From Hungatella sp. UBA4396 (GTDB taxonomy: Bacteria > Bacillota > Clostridia > Lachnospirales > Lachnospiraceae): DNA of 26,191 nt. The stretch lies in assembly GCA_002389905.1 (NCBI GenBank), contig DGRE01000006.1:20914-47104 (forward strand), read 5' to 3'. The notes beneath the pieces were generated by a model, which worked only from the letters and a program-made list of their open reading frames with translations, was not told the origin of the DNA and made no database searches. Positions 8,195-17,536 of this stretch are shown piece by piece. Every line of letters begins with the position of its first letter. The first letter of the stretch is position 1. The position numbers and the translations under genes were made by a program.

Positions 8195-10324
8195 TTACAG
8201 GTGAAGAACCCTGGATTTGATTTCTTTGGTCTTTCCGGCATTCCAGAAATTTTCTCCCAGATAGCCGCAGGTTCTTCTGGTTACGTTCATCTTAGCTTTA
8301 TCCTTGTTATGGCACTGGGGGCACTCCCATTCCATATCCTCATTAATGATAATTTCCCCGTCAAAGCCGCATTCCCGGCAATAGTCGGACTTGGTGTTAA
8401 ACTCCGCATACTGGATGTTGTCGTAAATGAATTTCACCACTTCTTCCATAGCCTCCAGATTGTTCTGCATGTTGGGAACTTCCACATAGGAAATGGACCC
8501 GCCGGAAGAAATCTTCTGGAACTGACTTTCAAAGTTGAACTTGGCGAAGGCATCAATATCCTCCCGCACATCAACGTGATAGGAATTGGTGTAATATCCC
8601 TTGTCCGTTATATCTGGGATATTTCCAAATCTTTCTCTGTCAATTCTGGCAAAGCGGTAGCAAAGAGATTCAGCCGGTGTGCCGTATAAGGCAAAGCCAA
8701 GGCCGGTGTCCGCTTTCCACTTGTCCGCAGCACTGCGCATGCGGTTCATGATCTTTAAGGCAAACTCTTCGCCCTCAGGAACTGTCTGGCTGACTCCCTT
8801 CATGAGCTTTGTAACCTCATAAAGGCCGATGTAGCCCAGAGAAATGGTAGAATAGCCTTTGTCAAGCAGAGGATCAATCTTTTCTCCCTTTTTAAGCCTT
8901 GCAATGGCGCCGTACTGCCAGTGGATAGGGCTCACGTCGGAAATAATTCCCAGCAGGGATTTATGTCTGCACATAAGAGCCTCATAACACAGATCCAGAC
9001 GCTCCTCTAAAATATTCCAGAAGGTTTCCTCATCTCCCTTTGCCAGGATGCCGATCTGAGGCAGGTTTAAGCTCACCACTCCCTGATTGAATCTTCCCTC
9101 AAACTTATAATTGCCGTTCTCATCCTTCCATGGAGCTAAAAAGCTGCGGCAGCCCATGGGACTGAACACATTGCCGTCGTAATGCTCTTTCATCTTCTTG
9201 GCAGAGATATAGTCCGGATACATCCTTTTGGCAGAGCATTTAACCGCCAGCTTTGTGATATAATCGTACCTTCCGCCCTTTAAGCAGTTATTTTCATCCA
9301 GCACATAAACCAGCTTGGGGAATGCAGGAGTCACATAAACTCCAGCCTCGTTCTTGATTCCCTCCAGACGCTGGCGAAGGATTTCCTCCACGATCATGGC
9401 ATTTTCATTAATGTACTCATCCTGATCGTCAAGGCAGAGGAAAAGGGTCACAAAAGGAGCCTGGCCGTTGGTGGTCATCAGGGTATTGATCTGGTACTGT
9501 ATGGTCTGGACACCAGATTTCAACTCATCCATAAGACGGATATGAGCCATCCGCTCTGCCACCTCATCGGTTACCGTATCTCCGAATTCCTGGCGGATCT
9601 GCTTGTAGAACTTATCATTGCTCTTTCTCAAATATTTTCCAAGATGGCGGACGTCCACAGACTGTCCCCCGTACTGGTTGCTGGCAACAGCCGCAATGAT
9701 CTGAGTCATGACCGTACAAGCCACCTGAAAGCTTCTGGGGCTTTCGATCATCTTCTCATTCATTACAGTTCCATTGTCCAGCATATCCCCTATGTTAATC
9801 AGACAGCAGTTGAATATTGGCTGTACGAAATAATCTGCATCATGGAAATGAATGGCCCCCTGTTCATGGGCAATGGAAATCCTCTCCGGAAGCAGCATTC
9901 TTCTGGTTAAGTCCCTGGATACCTCTCCTGCAATATAATCCCTCTGAGTGGAAGCCAGTATGGTATTCTTGTTGGAATTTTCCTCTGCCAGCTCCTTGTT
10001 CTCATTCTTGATCAGCTTTAAGATGGACTCATCCGTTGTGTTTGCCTTCCGGAGCAGTGCCCTCTGGTAACGATAGATGATGTACTTTTTGGAAAGGATA
10101 TATTTGTTTTTATTCACCAAGGCGCTTTCGATCATGTCCTGAATGGCTTCTACGTTAACCACTCCGTCATTTTCCTTCTCCACATGATCCAGTATGACGT
10201 TGATCATGTCCTCTTCAGCCCTCTCAGAAACCTCTACCTCTGCATTGGCTTTCCGGATTGCCGTAACAATCTTTTCCCTGTCATACTCCACAATTCTTCC
10301 GTCACGTTTTTGAATCTTAATCAT
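8195..10324 (-). CDS. nrdD: Anaerobic ribonucleoside-triphosphate reductase
   Basis: A 709-residue class III ribonucleotide reductase, which reduces NTPs to dNTPs without oxygen, usually with formate as reductant. An ATP-cone allosteric domain occupies about residues 1-95 (IQKRDGRIVEYDREK near the start). The catalytic barrel follows. Near the C terminus are two CxxC zinc-binding pairs (YCRECG and CPQC) and the glycyl-radical loop RRTCGYLGENFWNAG. The start is ATG 10324, with AAGGTGAG six bases upstream; a longer in-frame reading to 10375 would run into the operator region and is rejected. The promoter upstream carries an NrdR box. nrdG follows directly. The formate dehydrogenase operon elsewhere in the window offers a possible metabolic link through formate. 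Confidence 0.97.
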   Translation of the reverse strand: MIKIQKRDGRIVEYDREKIVTAIRKANAEVEVSERAEEDMINVILDHVEKENDGVVNVEAIQDMIESALVNKNKYILSKKYIIYRYQRALLRKANTTDESILKLIKNENKELAEENSNKNTILASTQRDYIAGEVSRDLTRRMLLPERISIAHEQGAIHFHDADYFVQPIFNCCLINIGDMLDNGTVMNEKMIESPRSFQVACTVMTQIIAAVASNQYGGQSVDVRHLGKYLRKSNDKFYKQIRQEFGDTVTDEVAERMAHIRLMDELKSGVQTIQYQINTLMTTNGQAPFVTLFLCLDDQDEYINENAMIVEEILRQRLEGIKNEAGVYVTPAFPKLVYVLDENNCLKGGRYDYITKLAVKCSAKRMYPDYISAKKMKEHYDGNVFSPMGCRSFLAPWKDENGNYKFEGRFNQGVVSLNLPQIGILAKGDEETFWNILEERLDLCYEALMCRHKSLLGIISDVSPIHWQYGAIARLKKGEKIDPLLDKGYSTISLGYIGLYEVTKLMKGVSQTVPEGEEFALKIMNRMRSAADKWKADTGLGFALYGTPAESLCYRFARIDRERFGNIPDITDKGYYTNSYHVDVREDIDAFAKFNFESQFQKISSGGSISYVEVPNMQNNLEAMEEVVKFIYDNIQYAEFNTKSDYCRECGFDGEIIINEDMEWECPQCHNKDKAKMNVTRRTCGYLGENFWNAGKTKEIKSRVLHL

Positions 10325-10371
10325 CGTTCTCACCTTAACCCGTTCTATATTTTGTATCATAAATTTTATAA

Positions 10372-10387
10372 CCACTAGATATAGTGT
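10372..10387 (-). promoter_or_regulatory. NrdR box upstream of nrdD
   Basis: Read on the - strand, ACACTATATCTAGTGG closely matches the NrdR consensus, roughly ACACwATATnTwGTGT. It lies eight bases downstream of the -10 element, across the expected transcription start, a position suited to repression when dATP is high. NrdR boxes usually occur in pairs; a second good copy was not seen here, only a weak resemblance around 10398-10413. Confidence 0.8.
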
Positions 10388-10394
10388 CTATATC

Positions 10395-10422
10395 ATTATA
10401 CACCACATAGAAAAAAAGTAAA
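10395..10422 (-). promoter_or_regulatory. Sigma-A-type promoter of nrdDG
   Basis: On the - strand, TTTACT (10417-10422) and a perfect TATAAT (10395-10400) are separated by 16 bases. The promoter sits between the flavoprotein gene and nrdD, so nrdDG can be transcribed independently of the upstream argS operon. Confidence 0.7.
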
Positions 10423-10438
10423 GGAGATTTTTCCATCC

Positions 10439-11059
10439 TTACCTGATAAAATTTGTCCGTGGAATTTCTTCCCAGGATGGAGGCTCGATTCCTGCTGCTT
10501 TTCCCACCTCAAGACATTTTAAAAGCCATGCCATATTTTTTCCAAGAGTCTTCATGGTGTGCAGTCCTTCCAGATCCTGCTCCACCTCCTGAGGGGTAAA
10601 TCCATGGACCATGTTCCAGTAAGAAGAGGAAACCACAGGCATCTGGGCAATGGTAAAATATTTATTTAATACGTCAATGGAAGCTGTGGTTCCTGCCCTT
10701 CTGGCTGAAACAACGGCTGCCGCAGGCTTAAAGGCAAAGTTTCTCCCTGCATAAAACAGACGGTCCAAAAAAGCAAGGATTGTACCGTTAGGAGAAGCAT
10801 AATGGACCGGAGAGCCTACCACAATCCCTGAAGCTGTTTCCATCTCATCTAATACCTGATTGACCATATCATAGGTAAACACACACCGGCCTGTCTGTGC
10901 GCACTTCTGACAGGCAATGCAGCCATGGATGGTCTGCCCTCCCACATGGAAATATTCTGTGTCAATGCCTTCCGCATTCAGAGCCCTTCCCACTTCAATA
11001 AGGGCCCTGCTGGTACATCCTCTCTCATGAGGGCTTCCGTTTAACATCAGTACTTTCAT
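10439..11059 (-). CDS. NADPH-dependent FMN reductase / iron-sulfur flavoprotein-like
   Basis: A 206-residue flavodoxin-fold protein. It opens with the FMN phosphate loop LNGSPHERGCTS and has a compact cysteine motif CIACQKCAQTGRC (Cx2Cx2Cx5C) near residues 47-59, matching the spacing of archaeal and clostridial iron-sulfur flavoproteins that bind a [4Fe-4S] cluster. GSPVHYASPNG near residue 90 is the second FMN contact. It probably moves electrons from a ferredoxin or NAD(P)H to a small acceptor; the physiological substrate is unknown. ATG 11057-11059 overlaps the stop of the helicase gene (TGATG), so translation is coupled. A GTG one codon earlier is also in frame. It is the last gene before the nrdD promoter. 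Confidence 0.82.
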   Translation of the reverse strand: MKVLMLNGSPHERGCTSRALIEVGRALNAEGIDTEYFHVGGQTIHGCIACQKCAQTGRCVFTYDMVNQVLDEMETASGIVVGSPVHYASPNGTILAFLDRLFYAGRNFAFKPAAAVVSARRAGTTASIDVLNKYFTIAQMPVVSSSYWNMVHGFTPQEVEQDLEGLHTMKTLGKNMAWLLKCLEVGKAAGIEPPSWEEIPRTNFIR

Positions 11060-14000
11060 CACTCTTCCATCCTTTCTTCTTTGGTGCCCAGAAGCTCTAT
11101 TAAGTCCTCTTTTGTCAGACTGCTCAGAGAAATGGTTCCCTCTGCGATAATCTGATCCGCCAGATCCTTTTTCGACTCCTGCAGCTTTAAAATGTTCTCT
11201 TCAATGGTTCCCTTTGCAATCAGCTTGAACACAGACACCTGTTTTTCCTGGCCGATTCTGTGAGCCCGGTCTGTGGCCTGGTTCTGGGCTGCCACGTTCC
11301 ACCATGGATCATAGTGGATAACCACATCGGCAGAAGTTAGGTTAAGCCCTGTTCCGCCGGCCTTTAAAGAAATTAAAAACAGAGGCACCTGGTCATTTTT
11401 AAAAGAATTCACCATGCGCAGCCTCTCCTCCTTGGGAGTGGCTCCTGTCAGCATGTAATAGGTGATATTCTCCTTTTTCAGCCTTTCCTCAATGATTTCC
11501 AGCATGGAGGTGAACTGGGAAAACAGCAGGATCTTATGGCCTCCCTCCACGCCGTTTCGTACCAGGTCAATACAGGTCTCCAGCTTTGCCGAGGCTCCCT
11601 TGTAATTTTCATAGCACAAATGGGGATCACAGCAAATCTGGCGGAGTCTGGTAAGCTCTGCCAATATCTGTATATGATCTCTTCCCGACTGGCTTCCCAT
11701 GCTTTTCAGCTCTTCCTTCAGGCGAAGTGCATTGGCCCCGTAAAGAGCCTGCTGCTCCTTGTCAAAGGCAGAGTAAATCACGGTTTCCAGCTTATCCGGC
11801 AGTTCTTTCAGCACGTCTTTTTTTAAGCGGCGCAGAAGAAAGGGGCCGATGAGGCGGTGAAGCTCCTCTAAGGCAGATGTATCCTGCTCCTTAACAATGG
11901 GGGACTCGTACTGCTTTTTAAATCTTTGATAGCTGAATAAAAATCCCGGCATCAGAAAATCAAATATACTCCATAGTTCCGATAAACGGTTTTCAATTGG
12001 TGTTCCGGTAAGGGCAAAGCGGCAGTCTGCGTCTATACCCTTCACCGCTCTGGCGCTTTGGGTCGATGCATTTTTAATATACTGGGCTTCGTCAACGACC
12101 TGAAAGCGGAAGGTCTTGTCTTTATAAAGGTCCCTGTCCCGTTTTAACAGATCATAGGAGGTGATGAGCACATCCGCTTCCTCCGTATGGGCCAGCAGGG
12201 CTTCCCGCTCCTGAGCCGTGCCTGTAACGGTCCGTACTTTAAGGGAAGGGGCATAGATGCGGAATTCATTTTCCCAGTTGTAGACCAAAGAAGCCGGGCA
12301 GATGATAAGGGAAGTAGTTCGCTCCTCTTTTGCCGCCTCATCAAGAAGCAGGGCAATGATCTGCATGGTCTTTCCCAGACCCATGTCGTCTGCCAGGATT
12401 CCTCCGAAGCCATAGCTGTCCAAGGTCTTAAGCCACCGGTATCCAATCTTCTGATATCCTCTTAAAATCTGGCTCAGGGAAGCAGGAACTTCAAAATCAC
12501 TGTCTTCCACCGACTTCATCCCACGGACCACCGCTTTATAAAGCTGGTCCCGGTAAAGGGTGATGCCGCTTCCCTCTTTTAACAGGCTGTCCAGATAAAG
12601 AGCTCTGTACTTGGGAAGGCGGATGGCCTTGCCCTCTAAGTCACTGCGGCCTATGGAAAGTCCCTCCACCAGCTTTGCCACAGTCATAAGGCCATTGTCA
12701 TCCAAACTGATGAATTCTCCGTTTTTCAGGCGGTAATACTTCTTTTTCCGGTTGTATCCGGCCAGAAGCCCGGAAAGCTCTGCGGCTGATAACCCGGCTG
12801 TATCCACCTGAAGCTCCAGCCAGTTTCCACTGCTGCGGATGCCGATGGAAACCTTGGGAGGAGGAAGAACCTTTAAGCTTTTAAAGGCTTCGGAAAAATA
12901 CACCTCACCCAAAGCCATGAATTCACTCATGCCTTCTGACAGCAGGCGGTAAACCCCATCCTCATCCTCCCGGATTACCGGATATAGGGACTCCTGTTCC
13001 TTGTACTTAAAATACCGGGTAATAAGCTGGCTGATGCGGAATTCTCCCGGCACATCCCTGCACACGGTGCGGGGAAGCTTTTCATCCTCCACCGGCTGAA
13101 AGGAGTAATCCCCATAGGAAAGGGTGGGCTTTAAAACCAATTCATCAGGCCCGTTGGAATCAAAGTCAAACCTGGCCTTTAACTCCTCAGGCTTAAAGAT
13201 TTCCAAATCAAGGTCCCCGGAATCAATGCTGCAGTCAGAGGCAATCCGTTTTAATACCCGTTCATAAAAAAGAGGCATATCCTTGTCATTGATCTCCAGC
13301 CTGCAGGAGGCGTCAAAGCCCTCCATCATCTGGTCCAGAAATACACCCAGGTTTTCGCTGCAGGGCTGGTCACAGCGGTATAAATGATCGGCATCCGCCA
13401 GATATAAATGGTGTTCTCCCTGAAAGGCCATAATCTCCCTGTCAATGGACACCAGCACCCCGTTCTGCCCCTGACGTCTCACATTGACCTTTAAATCCGG
13501 ATTCTGGTCCAGGATTTCCAGATTCCGCTTCTTTCCCTTATAATCCTCTGTCTCCAGAGTCTTTCCCTTCATAATGCTGAAAAAGCGGTCCCTGTTTACC
13601 TTATTGAGGCTTAAAAGCCGGAGGACAGGAGGGGAAGAAAAGGAGCTTTTCTGAAACTGCTCATAATGCTCACCGTAAAGGTTCACCACCTCCAGAATGA
13701 ATTCCAGAAGGGGCCTGCTCTCCTTTACAAAAACGGTGCGGTCATGGTGAAAGGCCAGGTTTTTCCCGTATTCCACATAGGTTCCGTTCTCCACTGCCTT
13801 TGCGAAGGCCGCCAGATCCCGGATCAGGTAGAGCCGGTCCCTTCCCAGTTTGAATTCCAGCCTGATGTCCTGACGCCCTAACAGCATGGAAACAGAAAGC
13901 CTGACCTGTTCTTCTTCTCCCTCGCTCATGATCAGGGACACTTCACGGTTGGTATACTCCCGGATCATGGCTCTGGCCCTGGGAGATGTGGTAACAGGCT

Positions 14001-14229
14001 TTACTTGTCTTTGGGCCGCCTGCTCCTTATAGACCTGATGAAGAACCCGGCAGTGGGGGCACATGCCTTTGTAGGAGTTTCCCCCGGCACAGGTACAGGA
14101 ATAATCAAGAACCTGATCTCCTTTGATGTGCAGGACAGCCTTATATTCTTTTCCCTGATCTTCCACCATGGCCCTGACGCCTGATTCGCCCTTCCAGAAG
14201 GCATTTGTGGTCATCTCCGATATTTTCAT
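11059..14229 (-). CDS. SNF2-family helicase with N-terminal SWIM zinc finger
   Basis: A 1056-residue Swi2/Snf2 ATPase. The SWIM zinc finger CxCx9CxH is at Cys45, Cys47, Cys57 and His59. A long, poorly conserved middle region follows, then the helicase core: DDMGLGKT (Walker A) near residue 615, DEAQ (Walker B) near 711, LTGTPIENRL soon after, and in the second lobe GGTGLNL and the arginine-finger region ATDRAHRIGQ. Such proteins translocate on double-stranded DNA; in bacteria they are linked to transcription (RapA-like) or to defence systems. No nuclease, methylase or other defence gene is next to it. It starts 24 bp after argS and its stop overlaps the flavoprotein gene. The ribosome binding site before ATG 14229 is weak. 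The precise role is unknown. Confidence 0.9.
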   Translation of the reverse strand: MKISEMTTNAFWKGESGVRAMVEDQGKEYKAVLHIKGDQVLDYSCTCAGGNSYKGMCPHCRVLHQVYKEQAAQRQVKPVTTSPRARAMIREYTNREVSLIMSEGEEEQVRLSVSMLLGRQDIRLEFKLGRDRLYLIRDLAAFAKAVENGTYVEYGKNLAFHHDRTVFVKESRPLLEFILEVVNLYGEHYEQFQKSSFSSPPVLRLLSLNKVNRDRFFSIMKGKTLETEDYKGKKRNLEILDQNPDLKVNVRRQGQNGVLVSIDREIMAFQGEHHLYLADADHLYRCDQPCSENLGVFLDQMMEGFDASCRLEINDKDMPLFYERVLKRIASDCSIDSGDLDLEIFKPEELKARFDFDSNGPDELVLKPTLSYGDYSFQPVEDEKLPRTVCRDVPGEFRISQLITRYFKYKEQESLYPVIREDEDGVYRLLSEGMSEFMALGEVYFSEAFKSLKVLPPPKVSIGIRSSGNWLELQVDTAGLSAAELSGLLAGYNRKKKYYRLKNGEFISLDDNGLMTVAKLVEGLSIGRSDLEGKAIRLPKYRALYLDSLLKEGSGITLYRDQLYKAVVRGMKSVEDSDFEVPASLSQILRGYQKIGYRWLKTLDSYGFGGILADDMGLGKTMQIIALLLDEAAKEERTTSLIICPASLVYNWENEFRIYAPSLKVRTVTGTAQEREALLAHTEEADVLITSYDLLKRDRDLYKDKTFRFQVVDEAQYIKNASTQSARAVKGIDADCRFALTGTPIENRLSELWSIFDFLMPGFLFSYQRFKKQYESPIVKEQDTSALEELHRLIGPFLLRRLKKDVLKELPDKLETVIYSAFDKEQQALYGANALRLKEELKSMGSQSGRDHIQILAELTRLRQICCDPHLCYENYKGASAKLETCIDLVRNGVEGGHKILLFSQFTSMLEIIEERLKKENITYYMLTGATPKEERLRMVNSFKNDQVPLFLISLKAGGTGLNLTSADVVIHYDPWWNVAAQNQATDRAHRIGQEKQVSVFKLIAKGTIEENILKLQESKKDLADQIIAEGTISLSSLTKEDLIELLGTKEERMEE

Positions 14230-14253
14230 AGCGTCTCACATCCGTTCCCATTT

Positions 14254-16023
14254 TTACATTCGTTCCGGAGCCTCAATTCCAAGTACATTGATGCAGCCGT
14301 TCAACACATCTTTGGTGAGGCCGATCAGGCGTATCCAGGAGGCCTGCTGCCGCTTGTCCTCTTCAGATATGATCTTGGTATCGTGGTAGAACCGGTTGAA
14401 GGCATTGGACAATTCGTATACATACTGGCAGATCTTATGAGGAGCCAGCTCTGCAAAGCTGGTTTCCATGATTTCATTATATCTGGAAAGCTGGAGCATT
14501 AAGTCCTTTTCTGCAGCCGACAAGGCAGGAAGAATCTCTCCCTTTCCTTCGTACTTCTCTTCCAGTCCCCTGTATTTTGCCAGAATGGAATTGATCCGTA
14601 CAATGGTGTAAAGGATATAAGGTCCTGTATTTCCCTCAAAAGATACAAAACGGTCCATGTCAAAGACATAGTCCTTAGAAGCCTGGTTGGATAAATCTCC
14701 GTACTTTAAGGCCGCCATTCCCACGATCTTGGAGGTTTCCCTTGCCTCTTCCTCGGAAACGGTACGGTTTTCCATGATTTTTTCATAAGCCGCCTGGCTG
14801 ATATCTGCAATTAAGGTTTCCAGACGCATGACTCCGCCGTCTCTTGTCTTAAAGGGTTTTCCATCCTTTCCGTTCATGGTGCCGAAGCATAAATGGGACA
14901 TCTTCTTATCCTGAGCCACAAAACCGGCTTTCTTTGCCACCCGGAACACCTGGACAAAGTGAAGTTCCTGACGCTTGTCCGTGATATAAATATACCAGTC
15001 CGGTTTGATATCCTTTTCCCTCTCAATGATGGTCCCCAGATCAGAGGTAGAATAAAGGGCTGCTCCGTCTGATTTCCTCACAATACAGGGAGGCAGTTCC
15101 TTGGAATCTCCTTCCTGGGCAATGTCCACCACCAAAGCACCCTGGCTTTCGTAGGCAAGGCCCTTTTCCTCCAGCTCTTTAATCAGACCCGGAATATAGG
15201 ATTCCGCATCACTTTCCCCTTTCCATAAATCAAAGGAAACATTTAAGTTTCCGTAATTCTTCTTTAAGTCAGCAACCGACACTTCTATGATGTGCTGCCA
15301 GATGGCCCGGTATGGCTGATAGCCGTTTTGAAGCTTTAAGGTGGCTTCATGGGCTCTTGCGCTGAATCCGGCGTCCGCCTTGGCCTTTGCGCTGGCTGCC
15401 GGGTAGATCTCCTCCAGCTCGCTGATGGTAAAAGGAGCTTCCTTCGGGTATTCTCCCTCATAGGACTGGTCAAAATAAACCAGGTCCGGCTTCCTGTCCT
15501 TTAATTCCTCAATGATCAGTCCCATCTGAAGGCCCCAGTCTCCTAAATGAACATCACCAATGACCGTATGGCCCAGGAAACGGCCCATCCTCTTGATGCT
15601 CTCGCCGATGATGGCAGAACGGAGATGTCCCACGTGAAGAGGCTTTGCCACATTTGCTCCGCCGTAGTCCACCACAATGGTCATGGGGCTGCCGCTGGTT
15701 TCACATCCGCCTTGTCCGCTGTCAGCCATTCCGTTCATATATTCTGCTAAATATTCCGGATTGAGCTTTAAATTGATAAAGCCCGGCATCACTGCTTCCA
15801 CCGCAGCAAATATCCCGCTGCCGGAGAGCCTTTCCACTGCTTCTGCCGCAATATCAAAGGGTTTCTTTTTATAAGCCTTGGCCGCTGCCATGGCACCGTT
15901 GCACTGGTATTCGCAAAGATCCGGGCGGTTTGATAAGGTCACTTTTGCATAAGCCTCGTCATAGCCGCAGTCTGCAAAGGCTTTCTTCATCTCTGCCGTA
16001 ATTAAATCAAGAATCTTCTTCAT
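14254..16023 (-). CDS. argS: Arginyl-tRNA synthetase
   Basis: A 589-residue class I aminoacyl-tRNA synthetase that charges tRNA-Arg with arginine. The N-terminal Add-1 domain is at about residues 1-95. The HIGH-type motif appears as HVGH at 130-133 within NVAKPLHVGHLRSA. The degenerate KMSKS loop is the FKTRDGGVMRLE segment, as is normal for this enzyme. A C-terminal DALR anticodon-binding domain ends the protein. Length is typical. ATG 16023 is preceded by AAGGAGA about 12 bases upstream. A promoter lies just upstream; no T-box leader fits in the roughly 45-base leader. Confidence 0.97.
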   Translation of the reverse strand: MKKILDLITAEMKKAFADCGYDEAYAKVTLSNRPDLCEYQCNGAMAAAKAYKKKPFDIAAEAVERLSGSGIFAAVEAVMPGFINLKLNPEYLAEYMNGMADSGQGGCETSGSPMTIVVDYGGANVAKPLHVGHLRSAIIGESIKRMGRFLGHTVIGDVHLGDWGLQMGLIIEELKDRKPDLVYFDQSYEGEYPKEAPFTISELEEIYPAASAKAKADAGFSARAHEATLKLQNGYQPYRAIWQHIIEVSVADLKKNYGNLNVSFDLWKGESDAESYIPGLIKELEEKGLAYESQGALVVDIAQEGDSKELPPCIVRKSDGAALYSTSDLGTIIEREKDIKPDWYIYITDKRQELHFVQVFRVAKKAGFVAQDKKMSHLCFGTMNGKDGKPFKTRDGGVMRLETLIADISQAAYEKIMENRTVSEEEARETSKIVGMAALKYGDLSNQASKDYVFDMDRFVSFEGNTGPYILYTIVRINSILAKYRGLEEKYEGKGEILPALSAAEKDLMLQLSRYNEIMETSFAELAPHKICQYVYELSNAFNRFYHDTKIISEEDKRQQASWIRLIGLTKDVLNGCINVLGIEAPERM

Positions 16024-16073
16024 CGGTTCCTGGTCTCCTTTTCCTATTCCAGATATTTCTAAGCTAAATACTA

Positions 16074-16102
16074 ATTATATTACAAGTCATCCTAAAAATC
16101 AA
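16074..16102 (-). promoter_or_regulatory. Promoter of argS operon
   Basis: On the - strand, TTGATT (16097-16102) and a perfect TATAAT (16074-16079) are 17 bases apart. The leader to argS would be about 45 bases. It drives argS, the SNF2 gene and probably the flavoprotein gene. Confidence 0.75.
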
Positions 16103-16131
16103 TTTTTTTATTGGAAGCCACGGTTTTACAG

Positions 16132-16160
16132 TTGCTATTTACCGCTTTCTTTGATAAAAT
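16132..16160 (+). promoter_or_regulatory. Promoter of uracil salvage operon
   Basis: TTGCTA (16132-16137) and TAAAAT (16155-16160) are separated by 17 bases. The leader would be under 30 bases, too short for a PyrR attenuator, so regulation of this pair is not visible here. It is divergent from the argS promoter. Confidence 0.7.
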
Positions 16161-16193
16161 AGTTCGGAAAATAAAAAGAAATGGAGCAAACAA

Positions 16194-17519
16194 ATGAGTA
16201 ACAGCACAAAATTTACACCCCGGGATTATTTACTCAGTATTCAGCATTTATTTGCAATGTTCGGAGCCACCGTACTGGTCCCTCTGCTGACCGGTCTTAA
16301 CCCGTCCCTGGCCTTGTTCTCCGCAGGCGTAGGCACATTGATCTTTCACTGCTGCACCAAATTCAAGGTTCCTGTTTTTCTCGGTTCTTCCTTTGCGTTT
16401 CTGGCTGCCATCACCGCAGTGATCCGCCCCGAAGGAACTGTCATACCGGAAAACGTCTCTCTTGCACAGGGCGGAATTATTGCTTCCGGTCTGGTCTATC
16501 TCCTCTTCGCCTTAATCGCTTACCGCATCGGCGCGGACAAGATCAAAAAAGTATTTCCCGCAGTTGTTACAGGACCGGTCATCGTGGTCATCGGAATTAA
16601 CCTGGCTGGCACTGCAATCAACGATGCCACCAACAATTTAAGCCTTGCAGACGGAGTGACTCCCGCCATTGCCTTAAATCTTGGAATTGCCTTCTTTACC
16701 CTTTTTGTGGTAATCCTGTGCTCCATTTTTGCCCGCGGCTTTTTCAAACTGGTTCCAATCCTCATCGGAATTGCAGCAGGCTATCTCTTATGCGTCATCT
16801 TAGGGGCTGCCGGTATCTTTCAGATGGATTATTCAGCTATTTCTTCCGCAGCGTGGATAAATATTCCGTTCCAGACCAAAGATTTAAATGGAGTGCCCTT
16901 TATGTCACTTCCCAAATTCAGTCTGGGCCCCATCCTTTCCATCGCTCCCATTGCCTGCGTCACCTTTATGGAGCATATCGGGGACATTACAACCAATGGA
17001 ACGGTAGTTGGAAAAGACTTCTTAAAGGATCCCGGGCTTCACCGCACCCTTATGGGAGACGGCCTTGCCACCTTATTTGCCGGTTTTATCGGCGGTCCGG
17101 CCAACACCACTTATTCTGAAAACACAGGAGTTCTGGCAACCACGAAAAACTATAACCCAAGGCTTTTGCGGCTCACTGCAGTATTTGCCATTATCCTGGG
17201 CTTATTCGGTAAAATAGGAGCTATCCTGCAAACCATTCCCGGACCGGTAAAGGGCGGAGTTGAAATCATGCTCTTTGGCATGATCGCCGCAGTTGGAATC
17301 CGTTCCCTTGCAGAATCAAACCTGGATTTTACCCACAGCAGAAACCTGACCATTGTGGGGCTGATATTGGTATTTGGCCTTGGCTTTGCACAGCTTGGGG
17401 GCCTTAATATAGCAATTGGTTCTGTTACCTTAAACATTTCAGGTCTTTTCATCGCAGTTGTGGTAGGTGTCCTTATGAACCTGATTCTGCCTGAAACGCC
17501 TGACACAGTAAATGACTAA
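16194..17519 (+). CDS. uraA: Uracil permease, nucleobase:cation symporter-2 family
   Basis: A 441-residue integral membrane protein of the UraA/xanthine-uracil permease family. It starts RDYLLSIQHLFAMFGATVLVP, the typical first helix with its QH pair, and has many hydrophobic segments consistent with about 14 helices. The signature region EHIGDITTNG with nearby GDGLATLFAGFIGGP carries the substrate-binding glutamate and is close to known uracil transporters. It would import uracil with protons. TGGAG lies about nine bases before ATG 16194. The gene for uracil phosphoribosyltransferase follows 17 bp later, which supports uracil over xanthine as substrate. Confidence 0.92.
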   Translation: MSNSTKFTPRDYLLSIQHLFAMFGATVLVPLLTGLNPSLALFSAGVGTLIFHCCTKFKVPVFLGSSFAFLAAITAVIRPEGTVIPENVSLAQGGIIASGLVYLLFALIAYRIGADKIKKVFPAVVTGPVIVVIGINLAGTAINDATNNLSLADGVTPAIALNLGIAFFTLFVVILCSIFARGFFKLVPILIGIAAGYLLCVILGAAGIFQMDYSAISSAAWINIPFQTKDLNGVPFMSLPKFSLGPILSIAPIACVTFMEHIGDITTNGTVVGKDFLKDPGLHRTLMGDGLATLFAGFIGGPANTTYSENTGVLATTKNYNPRLLRLTAVFAIILGLFGKIGAILQTIPGPVKGGVEIMLFGMIAAVGIRSLAESNLDFTHSRNLTIVGLILVFGLGFAQLGGLNIAIGSVTLNISGLFIAVVVGVLMNLILPETPDTVND

Positions 17520-17536
17520 AGAAAGGACAAACTATT

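Noticed and set aside
8168..8689. A 173-codon + strand open frame opposite nrdD
   Set aside because: It is antisense to the conserved C-terminal zinc and glycyl-radical region of nrdD and has no recognisable motifs.
11059..14229. Defence island around the SNF2 helicase
   Set aside because: Neighbours are argS, a flavoprotein and nrdDG; no nuclease, methylase or other defence gene is seen.
16024..16193. T-box leader for argS or PyrR attenuator for the uracil operon
   Set aside because: The predicted leaders are about 45 and under 30 bases, too short for either element.
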